Shown one piece after another: positions 10,101-16,932 of a stretch of 24,800 nucleotides of DNA. The DNA is taken from NCBI GenBank assembly GCA_964505975.1, contig CAZDLW010000051.1, positions 1 through 24,800 on the forward strand. The letters are read 5' to 3'. The position numbers and the translations under genes are program-made. The notes under the pieces were generated by a model. That model searched no databases, was not told the DNA's origin, and saw nothing but the letters and a program-made list of their open reading frames with translations. This DNA comes from Gp6-AA40 sp964505975 (GTDB lineage: Bacteria; Acidobacteriota; Vicinamibacteria; Vicinamibacterales; UBA2999). Positions within the stretch are counted from its first letter, which is position 1; each line of letters begins with the position of its first letter.

Positions 10101-10324
10101 GCTTTCGGCAGGATGACGGTGCCCGGCTCGACTTCCCAGAACACCGTCAGTTCGTCGCCGAAGGCGTCGTCTTCGACGGAGGACAGCTCCACGAGGGAGG
10201 ACGGTAGCCCGCCGGCCGTATCTGAGAGGGACGGAATGACGTCCGTGACCACCCAGTGGCGATCGCGCACGCGTACGAGCTGACCGGTCTCGGGAGCCGC
10301 CAATACTGAGGATGCGTCCGGCAT
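7190..10324 (-). pseudogene. drmD: SNF2-family helicase DrmD, interrupted by one in-frame TAG
   Basis: A single frame of 1,044 codons is cut once by TAG at 8482-8480 (codon 615). The N-terminal part has Walker A DDVGLGKT (residues 143-150), DEVH (258-261) and SATPHNG (295-301), followed by a helicase C-terminal domain with IVFTEYRDTQQWL and LLATDAASEGIDLQ. Motif VI reads SPTRLE-stop-RNGRIDRHGQ; in SNF2 proteins the position of the stop is the conserved Gln of RLEQRxGRxxRxGQ. The same frame continues for about 430 residues of largely coiled-coil-like C-terminus to TGA at 7192-7190. In class 1 DISARM, DrmD is the SNF2-like ATPase encoded beside drmMI. It heads the minus-strand operon, and no strong Shine-Dalgarno sequence precedes ATG 10324. 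As written the product would lack motif VI and hence should lose ATPase function. Confidence 0.75.
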
Positions 10325-10601
10325 CGACAGGCGTCAGTCTACCCGGTTGAGGCAGCTGGAGAACTGACTCTGAGCGCGGACGATGCCGCAACTGGCGGTG
10401 CTGCACACGCGGATGACGAATCACCGCGCCGGCCTGACGTACTGCTCCCCCCTCCCGATGTAGCTGCCGTCAGACCGAAGAATGGCTTGCGGACCGGGTC
10501 GAGGACGCGCCGAGAGTAGGCATCGGCCTCGATCTGTGTTGGTGGCTTGTTTGGCGGGTGAACAGACTACTACGCAAATCTGTTCGGAAATAACGAAGTT
10601 C
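10325..10601. other. Gene-free spacer between defence island and tRNA-Ser
   Basis: No convincing gene is seen on either strand. It should hold the promoter of the drmD operon, but I cannot point to clear -35/-10 boxes. A 7-bp inverted repeat, GAACAGA (10560-10566) and TCTGTTC (10579-10585), lies just beyond the tRNA 3' end. It has no T-run on either side, so it is not a standard terminator. Confidence 0.4.
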
Positions 10602-10691
10602 TGGCGGAGGGAGAGGGATTCGAACCCCCGGAAGAGTTTCCCCTTCAACGGTTTTCAAGACCGCCGCCTTCAACCACTCGGCCATCCCTCC
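10602..10691 (-). tRNA. tRNA-Ser (anticodon UGA)
   Basis: The minus strand folds as a class II tRNA. The acceptor stem GGAGGGA (10691-10685) pairs with TCCCTCC (10612-10606), followed by discriminator G and an encoded CCA. The anticodon arm is GCGGT-CTTGAAA-ACCGT, giving anticodon TGA (reads UCN serine codons). A long variable arm precedes the GGTTCGAATCC T-arm. It lies downstream of and on the same strand as serS, whose product charges it. Its 3' end faces the DISARM-like island, a common integration geometry, although no second copy of the 3' end is visible in this window. Confidence 0.97.
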
Positions 10692-10717
10692 CGCCTTCGT
10701 TCGCCGGTGGACGAACG

Positions 10718-10741
10718 CGCTCCGGCGGGCCGGCCGGAGCG
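10718..10741 (-). terminator. Hairpin between serS and tRNA-Ser
   Basis: A perfect 9-bp inverted repeat, CGCTCCGGC (10718-10726) and GCCGGAGCG (10733-10741), has a 6-base loop. It lies after the serS stop. The U-tract is poor, so it may be a Rho-dependent or attenuating structure, or a processing site between the serS message and the tRNA. Confidence 0.4.
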
Positions 10742-10806
10742 ATGAACATTATCCCAGACAATCGGGCAGGGCCCTGCGGCCACGTCACCGGGCGCTGGCA
10801 GCGCTT

Positions 10807-12093
10807 TCACTCGGGGCGTATCAGCTCCAGCCCGTCCATGAACGGACGCAGCGCGTCCGGCACGACCACCGACCCGTCGGCCTCCTGATAGTTCTCGAGA
10901 ACTGCAATGAGCGTCCGCCCCACGGCAAGGCCGGAGCCGTTGAGGGTATGGGCGAATTCGGCCTTGCCCGTACCCTGCGGCCGAAACTTGATGTTCGCCC
11001 GCCGGGCCTGGAACGCCTCGGTGTTGCTGCACGAGGAGATCTCGCGGTACGTGCCCTGTCCCGGCAGCCACACTTCGATGTCGTACGTCTTCGCGGACGC
11101 AAACCCCATGTCGGCCGTACACAGGAGAACGGTGCGGTACGGCAGTTCCAGACGCTTCAGGACCTCTTCGGCATTGGACGTGAGTCGTTCCAGCTCGTCA
11201 TACGACCGATCGGGCGCGGTGAACGCCATCAGCTCCACCTTGTCGAACTGATGCTGGCGAATCAGTCCCCGCACGTCAGCGCCATACGATCCGGCCTCGC
11301 TGCGAAAACAAGGCGTGTACGCCACGTAGCGCACCGGCAGCCGCCGGCCGTCGATCAGCTCGCCACGATGCATGTTCGTCAGCGGCACTTCGGCCGTGGG
11401 CACCAGATAGAGATCCCAGTCCCCAGCCACCTTGAACAGGTCCTCTTCGAACTTCGGCAGGTTTCCCGTTCCGATCAGGGAGGCGCTGTTCACCATGAAC
11501 GGGGGTTCCACCTCCGTGTATCCGTGCTCCCGGGTGTGCAGGTGGAGCATGAAGTTCGTCAGCGCCCGCGCAAGCCGCGCACCAGCGCCCACGAGCACCG
11601 AGAATCGGGCGCACGCAATCTTCGCCCCGCGCTCGAAGTCGATGATGCCCAGGCGGGAACCAAGATCCCAGTGCGCCAGCGGCTCGAAGGCGAACGTGCG
11701 CGGAGAACCGTGGCGGCGAACCTCCCGGTTGTCGGCGGCGCTGCCACCTGCCGGCACGCTCTCGTGAGGCAGATTCGGGATCGTGAGCATGGCGCGACCC
11801 CGCCGCTCCTCCACGGCCTCGAGTTCGGCGTCGAGCCGCTTGATCTGCTGTCCACGCAGCCGGTTGGCGTCCTGCAGCGGAGCGATGTCCATCCCCTGTC
11901 GCTTCGCCTTTGCCAGCTCCTCTCCCGCGGCATTCCGATCGCGCTTCAGACCCTCGAGCTCGGGCAGGATGCGCCGCCGGCTCGCCTCGAGGGCCGCGAG
12001 CTCCTCCAACTCGGTTGTCAGATCGAGACCGCGTCGTTCCAGGCCGGCACGGACGACGTCGAGGTGGTCGCGGAACAGTGCGGGATCCAGCAT
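10807..12093 (-). CDS. serS: Seryl-tRNA synthetase
   Basis: A class II aminoacyl-tRNA synthetase of 428 residues that charges tRNA-Ser. The N-terminus MLDPALFRDHLDVVRAGLER leads into the long antiparallel coiled-coil arm (about residues 30-105) that grips the long variable arm of tRNA-Ser. The catalytic domain shows TEVEPPFMVNSASLIGTGNLP, the motif 2 region PCFRSEAGSYGADVRGLIRQHQF, and near the C-terminus NGSGLAVGRTLIAVLENYQ, the motif 3 region. Length is typical. The start at 12093 matches the family N-terminus; longer upstream readings enter galU and were rejected. The cognate tRNA-Ser(UGA) lies 115 bases downstream on the same strand. The gene is divergent from galU with only 24 bases between the starts, so the two promoters must be compact or overlap. 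Confidence 0.97.
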   Translation of the reverse strand: MLDPALFRDHLDVVRAGLERRGLDLTTELEELAALEASRRRILPELEGLKRDRNAAGEELAKAKRQGMDIAPLQDANRLRGQQIKRLDAELEAVEERRGRAMLTIPNLPHESVPAGGSAADNREVRRHGSPRTFAFEPLAHWDLGSRLGIIDFERGAKIACARFSVLVGAGARLARALTNFMLHLHTREHGYTEVEPPFMVNSASLIGTGNLPKFEEDLFKVAGDWDLYLVPTAEVPLTNMHRGELIDGRRLPVRYVAYTPCFRSEAGSYGADVRGLIRQHQFDKVELMAFTAPDRSYDELERLTSNAEEVLKRLELPYRTVLLCTADMGFASAKTYDIEVWLPGQGTYREISSCSNTEAFQARRANIKFRPQGTGKAEFAHTLNGSGLAVGRTLIAVLENYQEADGSVVVPDALRPFMDGLELIRPE

Positions 12094-12117
12094 GATCCAG
12101 AGTGTAGCTGAGATACG

Positions 12118-13023
12118 ATGGCGCGTATGACTGGCACCGGCACGGTTCGCAAGGCGGTGTTTCCCGCCGCAGGGCTCGGCACACGCTTTCTCCCGGCCAC
12201 GAAGGCCCAACCCAAGGAGATGCTGGTGCTCGTAGACAAGCCGGTGATCCAGTACGGCGTCGAAGAAGCCGTGCACTCCGGCGTCGACAACATCGTGATA
12301 GTCACCGGGCGCGGAAAGAACGCCATCGAAGACCACTTCGACGTGGCCGTCGAGCTGGAGAGCTTTCTCGAGCAGCGCGGCAAGAAGGAGCAGCTGGAAG
12401 AGATCCGTAAGATCTCACAACTGATCAACGTCTCCTACGTTCGCCAGGGCGAACCGCTGGGACTCGGACACGCCGTGCTCGTGACGAAGATTCTGATTGG
12501 GGACGAACCCTTTGCGGTGATCCTGGGCGACGATGTCATCGATGCGGATCCGCCGGCACTCCGCCAGATGATCGACGTCTACCATCGCGTGGGCGGGCCG
12601 GTACTTGCCGTGGAGCGCGTGCCTCACGAAGACACCTCCAGCTACGGCGTCGTCGCCGTGGAGCAGGACGCGGGTCTCGGGCCTGGTGTGTATCGAATCA
12701 CGGATCTCGTCGAGAAACCAAAACCCGAAGAGGCTCCGTCCAACCTCGCCATCATCGGTCGCTACATCCTGACTCCGGACATCTTCCCCGCCCTCGAAGC
12801 CACCGCCCGCGACCGCTCGGGTGAGATTCAGCTCACGAACGGCCTCCGCCGGCTGCTCCAGGACCGCCCGATCTTCGCGTACGAGATCAAGGGCGTTCGT
12901 CACGACACGGGGAACAAACTGGGCTTCCTGAAGGCGCTGGTGTATTTCGCACTTCGGCGTCCCGACCTGGCGGAGCCGTTCAAGCGCTACCTGGAGAGTC
13001 TGACACTGCCCGCCGGGCGCTGA
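12118..13023 (+). CDS. galU: UTP–glucose-1-phosphate uridylyltransferase
   Basis: GalU makes UDP-glucose from UTP and glucose-1-phosphate, a precursor for cell-surface glycans and glycogen-type polymers. The N-terminal nucleotide-binding motif AGLGTRFLPATKAQPKEML is intact. Further family landmarks are KPVIQYGVEEA, GLGHAVL, VILGDDVID, GRYILTPDIF and HDTGNKLGFLKA. The 301-residue length is normal for the family. Two possible starts exist, ATG 12118 and ATG 12127 (MTGTGTVRKAVFPAAG). The GAGAT before 12118 is a weak ribosome-binding site, so the choice is uncertain by three codons. The promoter must sit within the 24-base gap and the 5' end of the divergent serS. Confidence 0.95.
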   Translation: MARMTGTGTVRKAVFPAAGLGTRFLPATKAQPKEMLVLVDKPVIQYGVEEAVHSGVDNIVIVTGRGKNAIEDHFDVAVELESFLEQRGKKEQLEEIRKISQLINVSYVRQGEPLGLGHAVLVTKILIGDEPFAVILGDDVIDADPPALRQMIDVYHRVGGPVLAVERVPHEDTSSYGVVAVEQDAGLGPGVYRITDLVEKPKPEEAPSNLAIIGRYILTPDIFPALEATARDRSGEIQLTNGLRRLLQDRPIFAYEIKGVRHDTGNKLGFLKALVYFALRRPDLAEPFKRYLESLTLPAGR

Positions 13024-13457
13024 GCTGCTGTCTTGTCGTCACGTCCGCCTGGGCGCCTTCGGAGCGTGTGAAAAGTCGCGCACTGTGCGCCAGCGCAGTG
13101 CGCTCAGGCACCGCGAATCCCGATGCCGGCGGCCGGGCCTGGTGGGCGCCGCGACCTATGACTCGCGCGATCCAAATCAGGCAACGCGCGCCCGCAGCGT
13201 GAGAGCCGCGCTGGTCACGGACCAGAGCGGGTCGTCGTCACCCCTCGGGCGGAGGGCGCGCTTTTCCGCGCGATGTCATCGGGAGCGGGGATCACCAGGC
13301 CCGGCCGCCGGCACCGGCTCTCGCAGCGCCAACACGTGAGCAGCGTGGAAAGGTGCTCAGCGCGTGTCTCGCACACGCTCTGAAGGCGGCCCGCACGTAC
13401 GGCGAGAGAGGAACCCGGCGCAGAACACGTTGGGTGGCGGAGTGCACACCCCGACGA
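13024..13457. other. Gene-free stretch downstream of galU
   Basis: No supported gene or RNA in 434 bases. It begins after the galU stop and ends at the stop of the convergent fmdB-like gene. An 8-bp perfect inverted repeat, GCGCACTG (13078-13085) and CAGTGCGC (13096-13103), with a 10-base loop lies about 55 bases after galU. It could help to terminate galU transcription, although no T-run follows. Short open frames here have the arginine-rich composition typical of random GC-rich DNA. Confidence 0.5.
13078..13103 (+). terminator. Possible galU terminator hairpin without U-tract
   Basis: GCGCACTG and CAGTGCGC pair perfectly over 8 bp around a 10-base loop, shortly downstream of galU. There is no T-run, so intrinsic termination is doubtful. 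Confidence 0.3.
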
Positions 13458-13802
13458 TCAGGCCTTCGAAGGTGGTGGCGGAGTCGATGCCGGTTCCGAT
13501 TTCTTCGAGGTGTCTCCGGCGCTTGCCGCGGGGGCCTTCGTGTCGGCCGCGTCCGTCTTCTTCGCTTCGCCCTTGTCTGCGCCGGACTCGCCACCCGCCC
13601 CCTCGCCCGCCGGTTTTCCCCTCTGTGCGTAGTCGGTGATGTACCATCCGCTGCCCTTGAAGTGGATGGCTGGCGTCGACAGCAGCCGTCGCACCGGGCC
13701 CATCTCACACACGCGGCAGGTCTCGACGCGGGGATCGCTGAACTTCTGAATGACCTCGAAGCGGCGATGGCAGGCGTCGCACTCGTACTCGTAGAGGGGC
13801 AT
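13458..13802 (-). CDS. FmdB-family zinc-ribbon protein with disordered tail
   Basis: A 114-residue protein. The N-terminal 60 residues are an FmdB-type regulatory domain: MPLYEYECDACHRRFE, then ETCRVCE, giving two CxxC pairs (CDAC, CRVC) that should bind one zinc ion, followed by AIHFKGSGWYITDY, the usual family end. The last 50 or so residues are rich in Ala, Gly, Lys, Ser, Thr and Pro and are probably disordered. FmdB family members are small and of unclear function; some were linked to regulation of amide use. It lies 8 bases downstream of the DUF885 gene on the same strand and is probably co-transcribed with it. Start ATG 13802 is fixed by the conserved MPxYEY N-terminus. Confidence 0.85.
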   Translation of the reverse strand: MPLYEYECDACHRRFEVIQKFSDPRVETCRVCEMGPVRRLLSTPAIHFKGSGWYITDYAQRGKPAGEGAGGESGADKGEAKKTDAADTKAPAASAGDTSKKSEPASTPPPPSKA

Positions 13803-13810
13803 GTTCCGAT

Positions 13811-15469
13811 CTACTCCAGCAGCACGTCCGACCTGTCGCTCAGCAGCAACCGCCGGTGGGCCCAGAACGGCGCGCTACCCTGCGCGAGTATGGTGTCATG
13901 GAAGCCACGGAGCGAATACCTGGTGCCCTGTTGCCCCTTGTAGTCGTCCCGGAGCTTCAGCATCATCAGCTTGCCCACGGAATAGACAGGATAGGTCGGG
14001 TCGAACGTCCCGCGCTCGGCTTCCCGCCGGGCCGTTGCCTCCTCGAGGAAGGCTTCGTCGCGGAAGAACCGCATGCCCTGTTCGACAGACAGGTCTTCAC
14101 AGTGTAGACGAACCGCGACGATAAATCGTGCGAGCCGCACGAGTGATTCCGCCAGCTGCCCGAGCTTCAGCCAGACGTCGCCGCGACGGAAGCCGGCTTC
14201 CACCATCATGTGCTCGCAGTAGTGTGCCCACCCCTCGACGAACGAGGCCGCGGCAAAGAAGGTGGACTTCCGTACCTTTGATTCCACGTTCCGCAGGTGC
14301 TGGTAGTGCAGAAAGTGTCCCGGATAGACCTCGTGAATCGAGATATTCCAGAGCGTCGGGATGTTGAAATCCCGCATGTGCTCCTTCTGCCGCTCCTCGG
14401 ACCACGCGCGATCGACGTCCGTCAGGTAATAGTAGGCCCGGCTCGGTTTGCTCTCGAACGGCCCCGGCGTCCACATGCTGGAACAGGCCCATCGGTAGAA
14501 GTCTGGCGAGGGCGCAACGATGACCGGTTCGGCGTCGGGCAGCGACACAATGCCTTGCCGCTGGAGGAACGTCAGGAGCTCCTGCACCTGCGCTCGCGCA
14601 ACGGACACCAGCGTGCCGGGTTCGGGATGCTCGTCCTTCGCCCGGCGCCAGGCTTCCACCGGGTCCCCGCCATTGAGGCGTCCCGCGACGCTGCGGAACT
14701 CTTCCTGGATCTCCTGCAGCTCGCGCAACGCAATGGCCAGCAGGCGATCCGGACTGAGGGTGATGCCCTCTTCCAGCTTCAGCTTCTTCTCGAACCGCTC
14801 GCGGCCAAGTCGAAACGATGCGCGGGCCCGCGGAGCCACCTCGGTTTCGAGATACGCGACATACGAACGGATGGCCGCGGTCGCTTCGGTGGACGTGTCG
14901 TGCAGATCGCCCAGGATGTGAAGGTCATCGAGTGTCGAGAACGCCCGCGGGAGATCGCGATCGATGAATGTGAGCGCGCCACGCCAGGTCTCGAGACCCA
15001 CCTTTACGAAGATGCCCGGCGGCTCCTTGATGTTCTCGCGAGCCGCCTGCACGAGGCGCGGCACCTGCCTCAGCTTCGAGACGATACGGCGCGCCCGCTC
15101 GGCTTCCGGCGCGTACGCAAAGAGCGCCTGTCCCGCAAGGCTGATACCGAGCGTGTCGGCGTACAGCTGCGGACTCCGCTCCCAGGTTCTCGTCGCCTCG
15201 ATTTCGTTCATCCGGGCTTCGATGTTCGCCGCCACGATGGGATGCTCCACCTGTTCGGTAGGCGGCAGCATGTCAACGTTGATCTGGGCGAGGCGGCGCC
15301 CGAAGCCCGAAAGCGACCGGAGATAGGCGTCAATCGCTGGCCGACTCAGGTCATCGAGCAGGTCGTCGTGCAGATGAACCCCGTCCAGGCTGGCCTGGCT
15401 GGGAAGCACCTCGTACAGATAGGCGAGGTAGTCGTCGACAAAGTGGGGAAATGGCTCCGATGGGTACAT
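13811..15469 (-). CDS. DUF885 family protein (putative metallopeptidase)
   Basis: A 552-residue protein of the DUF885 family, whose members are predicted zinc metallopeptidases or carboxypeptidase-like enzymes. The motif HEVYPGH (residues 379-385) resembles a zinc site of the HExxxGH type. FVEGWAHYCEHM (about 410-421) is the second conserved block, likely supplying further ligands. The N-terminus (MYPSEPFPHFVDDYLAYLYE) has no signal peptide, so it is probably cytoplasmic, unlike many secreted DUF885 proteins. The substrate is unknown. It ends in TAG, eight bases before the FmdB-like gene. It is divergent from rsmI with about 130 bases between the starts. The length is typical and no interruption is seen. 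Confidence 0.88.
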   Translation of the reverse strand: MYPSEPFPHFVDDYLAYLYEVLPSQASLDGVHLHDDLLDDLSRPAIDAYLRSLSGFGRRLAQINVDMLPPTEQVEHPIVAANIEARMNEIEATRTWERSPQLYADTLGISLAGQALFAYAPEAERARRIVSKLRQVPRLVQAARENIKEPPGIFVKVGLETWRGALTFIDRDLPRAFSTLDDLHILGDLHDTSTEATAAIRSYVAYLETEVAPRARASFRLGRERFEKKLKLEEGITLSPDRLLAIALRELQEIQEEFRSVAGRLNGGDPVEAWRRAKDEHPEPGTLVSVARAQVQELLTFLQRQGIVSLPDAEPVIVAPSPDFYRWACSSMWTPGPFESKPSRAYYYLTDVDRAWSEERQKEHMRDFNIPTLWNISIHEVYPGHFLHYQHLRNVESKVRKSTFFAAASFVEGWAHYCEHMMVEAGFRRGDVWLKLGQLAESLVRLARFIVAVRLHCEDLSVEQGMRFFRDEAFLEEATARREAERGTFDPTYPVYSVGKLMMLKLRDDYKGQQGTRYSLRGFHDTILAQGSAPFWAHRRLLLSDRSDVLLE

Positions 15470-15524
15470 GCCCGGTCATAAGTGGCGCTCAGTGCCGTCC
15501 GTCCGAGAGCGCTCATCCTGCCAA

Positions 15525-15533
15525 TGGTACAAT
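15525..15533 (+). promoter_or_regulatory. Candidate extended -10 promoter for rsmI
   Basis: TGGTACAAT is an extended -10 element (TGn plus TACAAT) in the gap between the divergent DUF885 gene and rsmI. It would start transcription near 15540, giving a leader of about 60 bases. No good -35 box is present, as is usual for extended -10 promoters. This is a motif match only. Confidence 0.4.
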
Positions 15534-15600
15534 AACCGTCTGTTCGACACATCCCCGGTACAGCCGGCCGGCACAAGAGCGTCAGGTTAACTCCGCAGAG

Positions 15601-16440
15601 ATGTCCGGCACCCTCTTCGTCGTCGCGACCCCGATTGGCAATCTCGAGGACATCACCTTGCGGGCGCTCCGAGTAATGCGCGAGGTCCAGCTCATTGCAG
15701 CGGAGGACACGCGGCGATCGGCCAAGCTCCTGTTGCATTTCGGAGTTGGCACCGGAACTGTGAGCTTCCACGCCCACAACTGGCGGGGACGCCTGTCCCA
15801 GCTCATGCAGCGGCTCCATGACGGACAGAGCATTGCCTTGGTGACTGACGCCGGCACTCCTGGAATTTCCGACCCGGGAGTCGAACTGGTTCGCGCCTGT
15901 CTCGCCCAAGGCATCCGGGTCGATCCGGTCCCGGGCGTCAGTGCCCCGCTTGCCGCAGCGATGGTTTCCGGATTTGCCTTGGTTCCTCTGACAATCTTTG
16001 GATTTGCGCCGTCTCGGTCGAAAGACAGAAAAACATGGCTGATGTCCATGGTGGCAGTCAGGAACACGTTCACATTCTTTGAAACTCCCCATCGAATTCG
16101 CGAGACACTACACGAGGCGTCGCTGATTTTGGGCGAAAGACCGCTTGCCGTGTGTCGTGAGTTGACCAAATTACATCAGGAACTGCTTCATGGCACTGCC
16201 TCTGGCATCTTGGAGCACCTGGAAAGCCCGAGAGGTGAGTTCACGATCGTCGTCGGTCCTGCGGATGGAGCCCTCATTGATGGCCAGACCGAGGTCTCAG
16301 ACGACGAGCTAGCGTCAGAATTTGGTCGATTAATAGAAATCGGCGCCCACAACAGGCGACAAGCCATTTCGGCGTTAGCGAAGAGGTTTCGGCGTCCGGC
16401 ACGGGAAGTATACGCAGCAGTTGAAAGGGTTAAAGGCTAG
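15601..16440 (+). CDS. rsmI: 16S rRNA (cytidine(1402)-2'-O)-methyltransferase
   Basis: RsmI uses S-adenosylmethionine to methylate the 2'-O of C1402 in the decoding centre of 16S rRNA. The tetrapyrrole methylase fold is evident: LFVVATPIGNLEDITLRAL at the N-terminus, AAEDTRRSAKLL, LVTDAGTPGISDPG, VPGVSAPLAA and the ETPHRIRETL block. The C-terminus ends with REVYAAVERVKG. At 279 residues the length is typical. ATG 15601 matches the family start; an open frame back to 15451 overlaps the divergent gene and was not used. The second half of the gene is visibly richer in A and T than its neighbours (for example around 16150-16440). It ends in TAG, showing that amber is a normal stop here. Confidence 0.95.
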   Translation: MSGTLFVVATPIGNLEDITLRALRVMREVQLIAAEDTRRSAKLLLHFGVGTGTVSFHAHNWRGRLSQLMQRLHDGQSIALVTDAGTPGISDPGVELVRACLAQGIRVDPVPGVSAPLAAAMVSGFALVPLTIFGFAPSRSKDRKTWLMSMVAVRNTFTFFETPHRIRETLHEASLILGERPLAVCRELTKLHQELLHGTASGILEHLESPRGEFTIVVGPADGALIDGQTEVSDDELASEFGRLIEIGAHNRRQAISALAKRFRRPAREVYAAVERVKG

Positions 16441-16932
16441 GTTGCACAACAATTAAATCAATCTTGCGCTGGTGGACTGGCGACCCCGGGGGCAGTCTGA
16501 AGGTTCAGGTCGGTGTCCCAGGCCTTCACGGCGCCAACCTGGATAGGTCAACACGGCTGTTGAGAGTAGGACGCTTGGGCCTTATTTGCCCTTCACTGGT
16601 CCGTAGGGTGGCCATGCATTTGGTCATGAGACAGAATCAGTCTGGGTCTGCCCCCGTGATAGGTTATGGTTGAGTTTGTATGGTGACCAACTTGGGCTGG
16701 GCGTTGGAGGGTCTGTATTCCAGGCCATGTGGCCGGGCTGGCCAGCCGCCCCACTGTGTCCGAGAACTCTTACGGTGCCCGGCTGGACGTCGTTGGCCGC
16801 ACAGTGTTGAGACCGATCCTTGCCTCTGCCGTTCCTGCCTACGGATGACGAGCCGAACAGCCCACCATTGGCCGATCTGTGTTCAAACCATTCTTGCGAG
16901 CAGTCCGGCTTCCTTCCCCAGGCCCGAGCTCA
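16441..16932. other. Gene-free stretch between rsmI and glmU
   Basis: In 492 bases no protein or RNA gene can be supported. The first part is AT-richer than the surroundings. A perfect 12-bp palindrome, GGCTGGCCAGCC, lies at 16736-16747. I looked for RNase P RNA, SRP RNA and tmRNA signatures and found none. It presumably holds the glmU promoter and the end of the rsmI transcript. A GACTG/CAGTC pair enclosing CCCCGGGG around 16476-16499 could form a weak hairpin after rsmI. Confidence 0.5.

Noticed and set aside
8516..10207. Long plus-strand open frame of 563 codons opposite drmD
   Set aside because: It mirrors the drmD frame, lacks any family pattern and has the Arg/Glu-rich composition of antisense frames in GC-rich DNA.
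2260..10324. Genome-wide reassignment of TAG to glutamine
   Set aside because: Both internal TAG codons sit at conserved Gln positions, but rsmI, the DUF885 gene and gyrA end with TAG at their proper family ends, so TAG acts as a stop in this genome.
10948..12111. Plus-strand open frame of 387 codons opposite serS
   Set aside because: serS is intact and highly conserved on the other strand; this frame shows no family pattern.
13085..13339. Small plus-strand gene after galU
   Set aside because: The 84-residue product is arginine-rich with no recognisable pattern or good ribosome-binding site.
14297..15481. Plus-strand open frame of 394 codons opposite the DUF885 gene
   Set aside because: Antisense shadow of a clear DUF885 protein with the HEVYPGH motif.
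16441..16932. RNase P RNA, SRP RNA or tmRNA in the rsmI–glmU gap
   Set aside because: None of the conserved cores (for example the GAGGAAAGTCC block of RNase P RNA) was found on reading the region.
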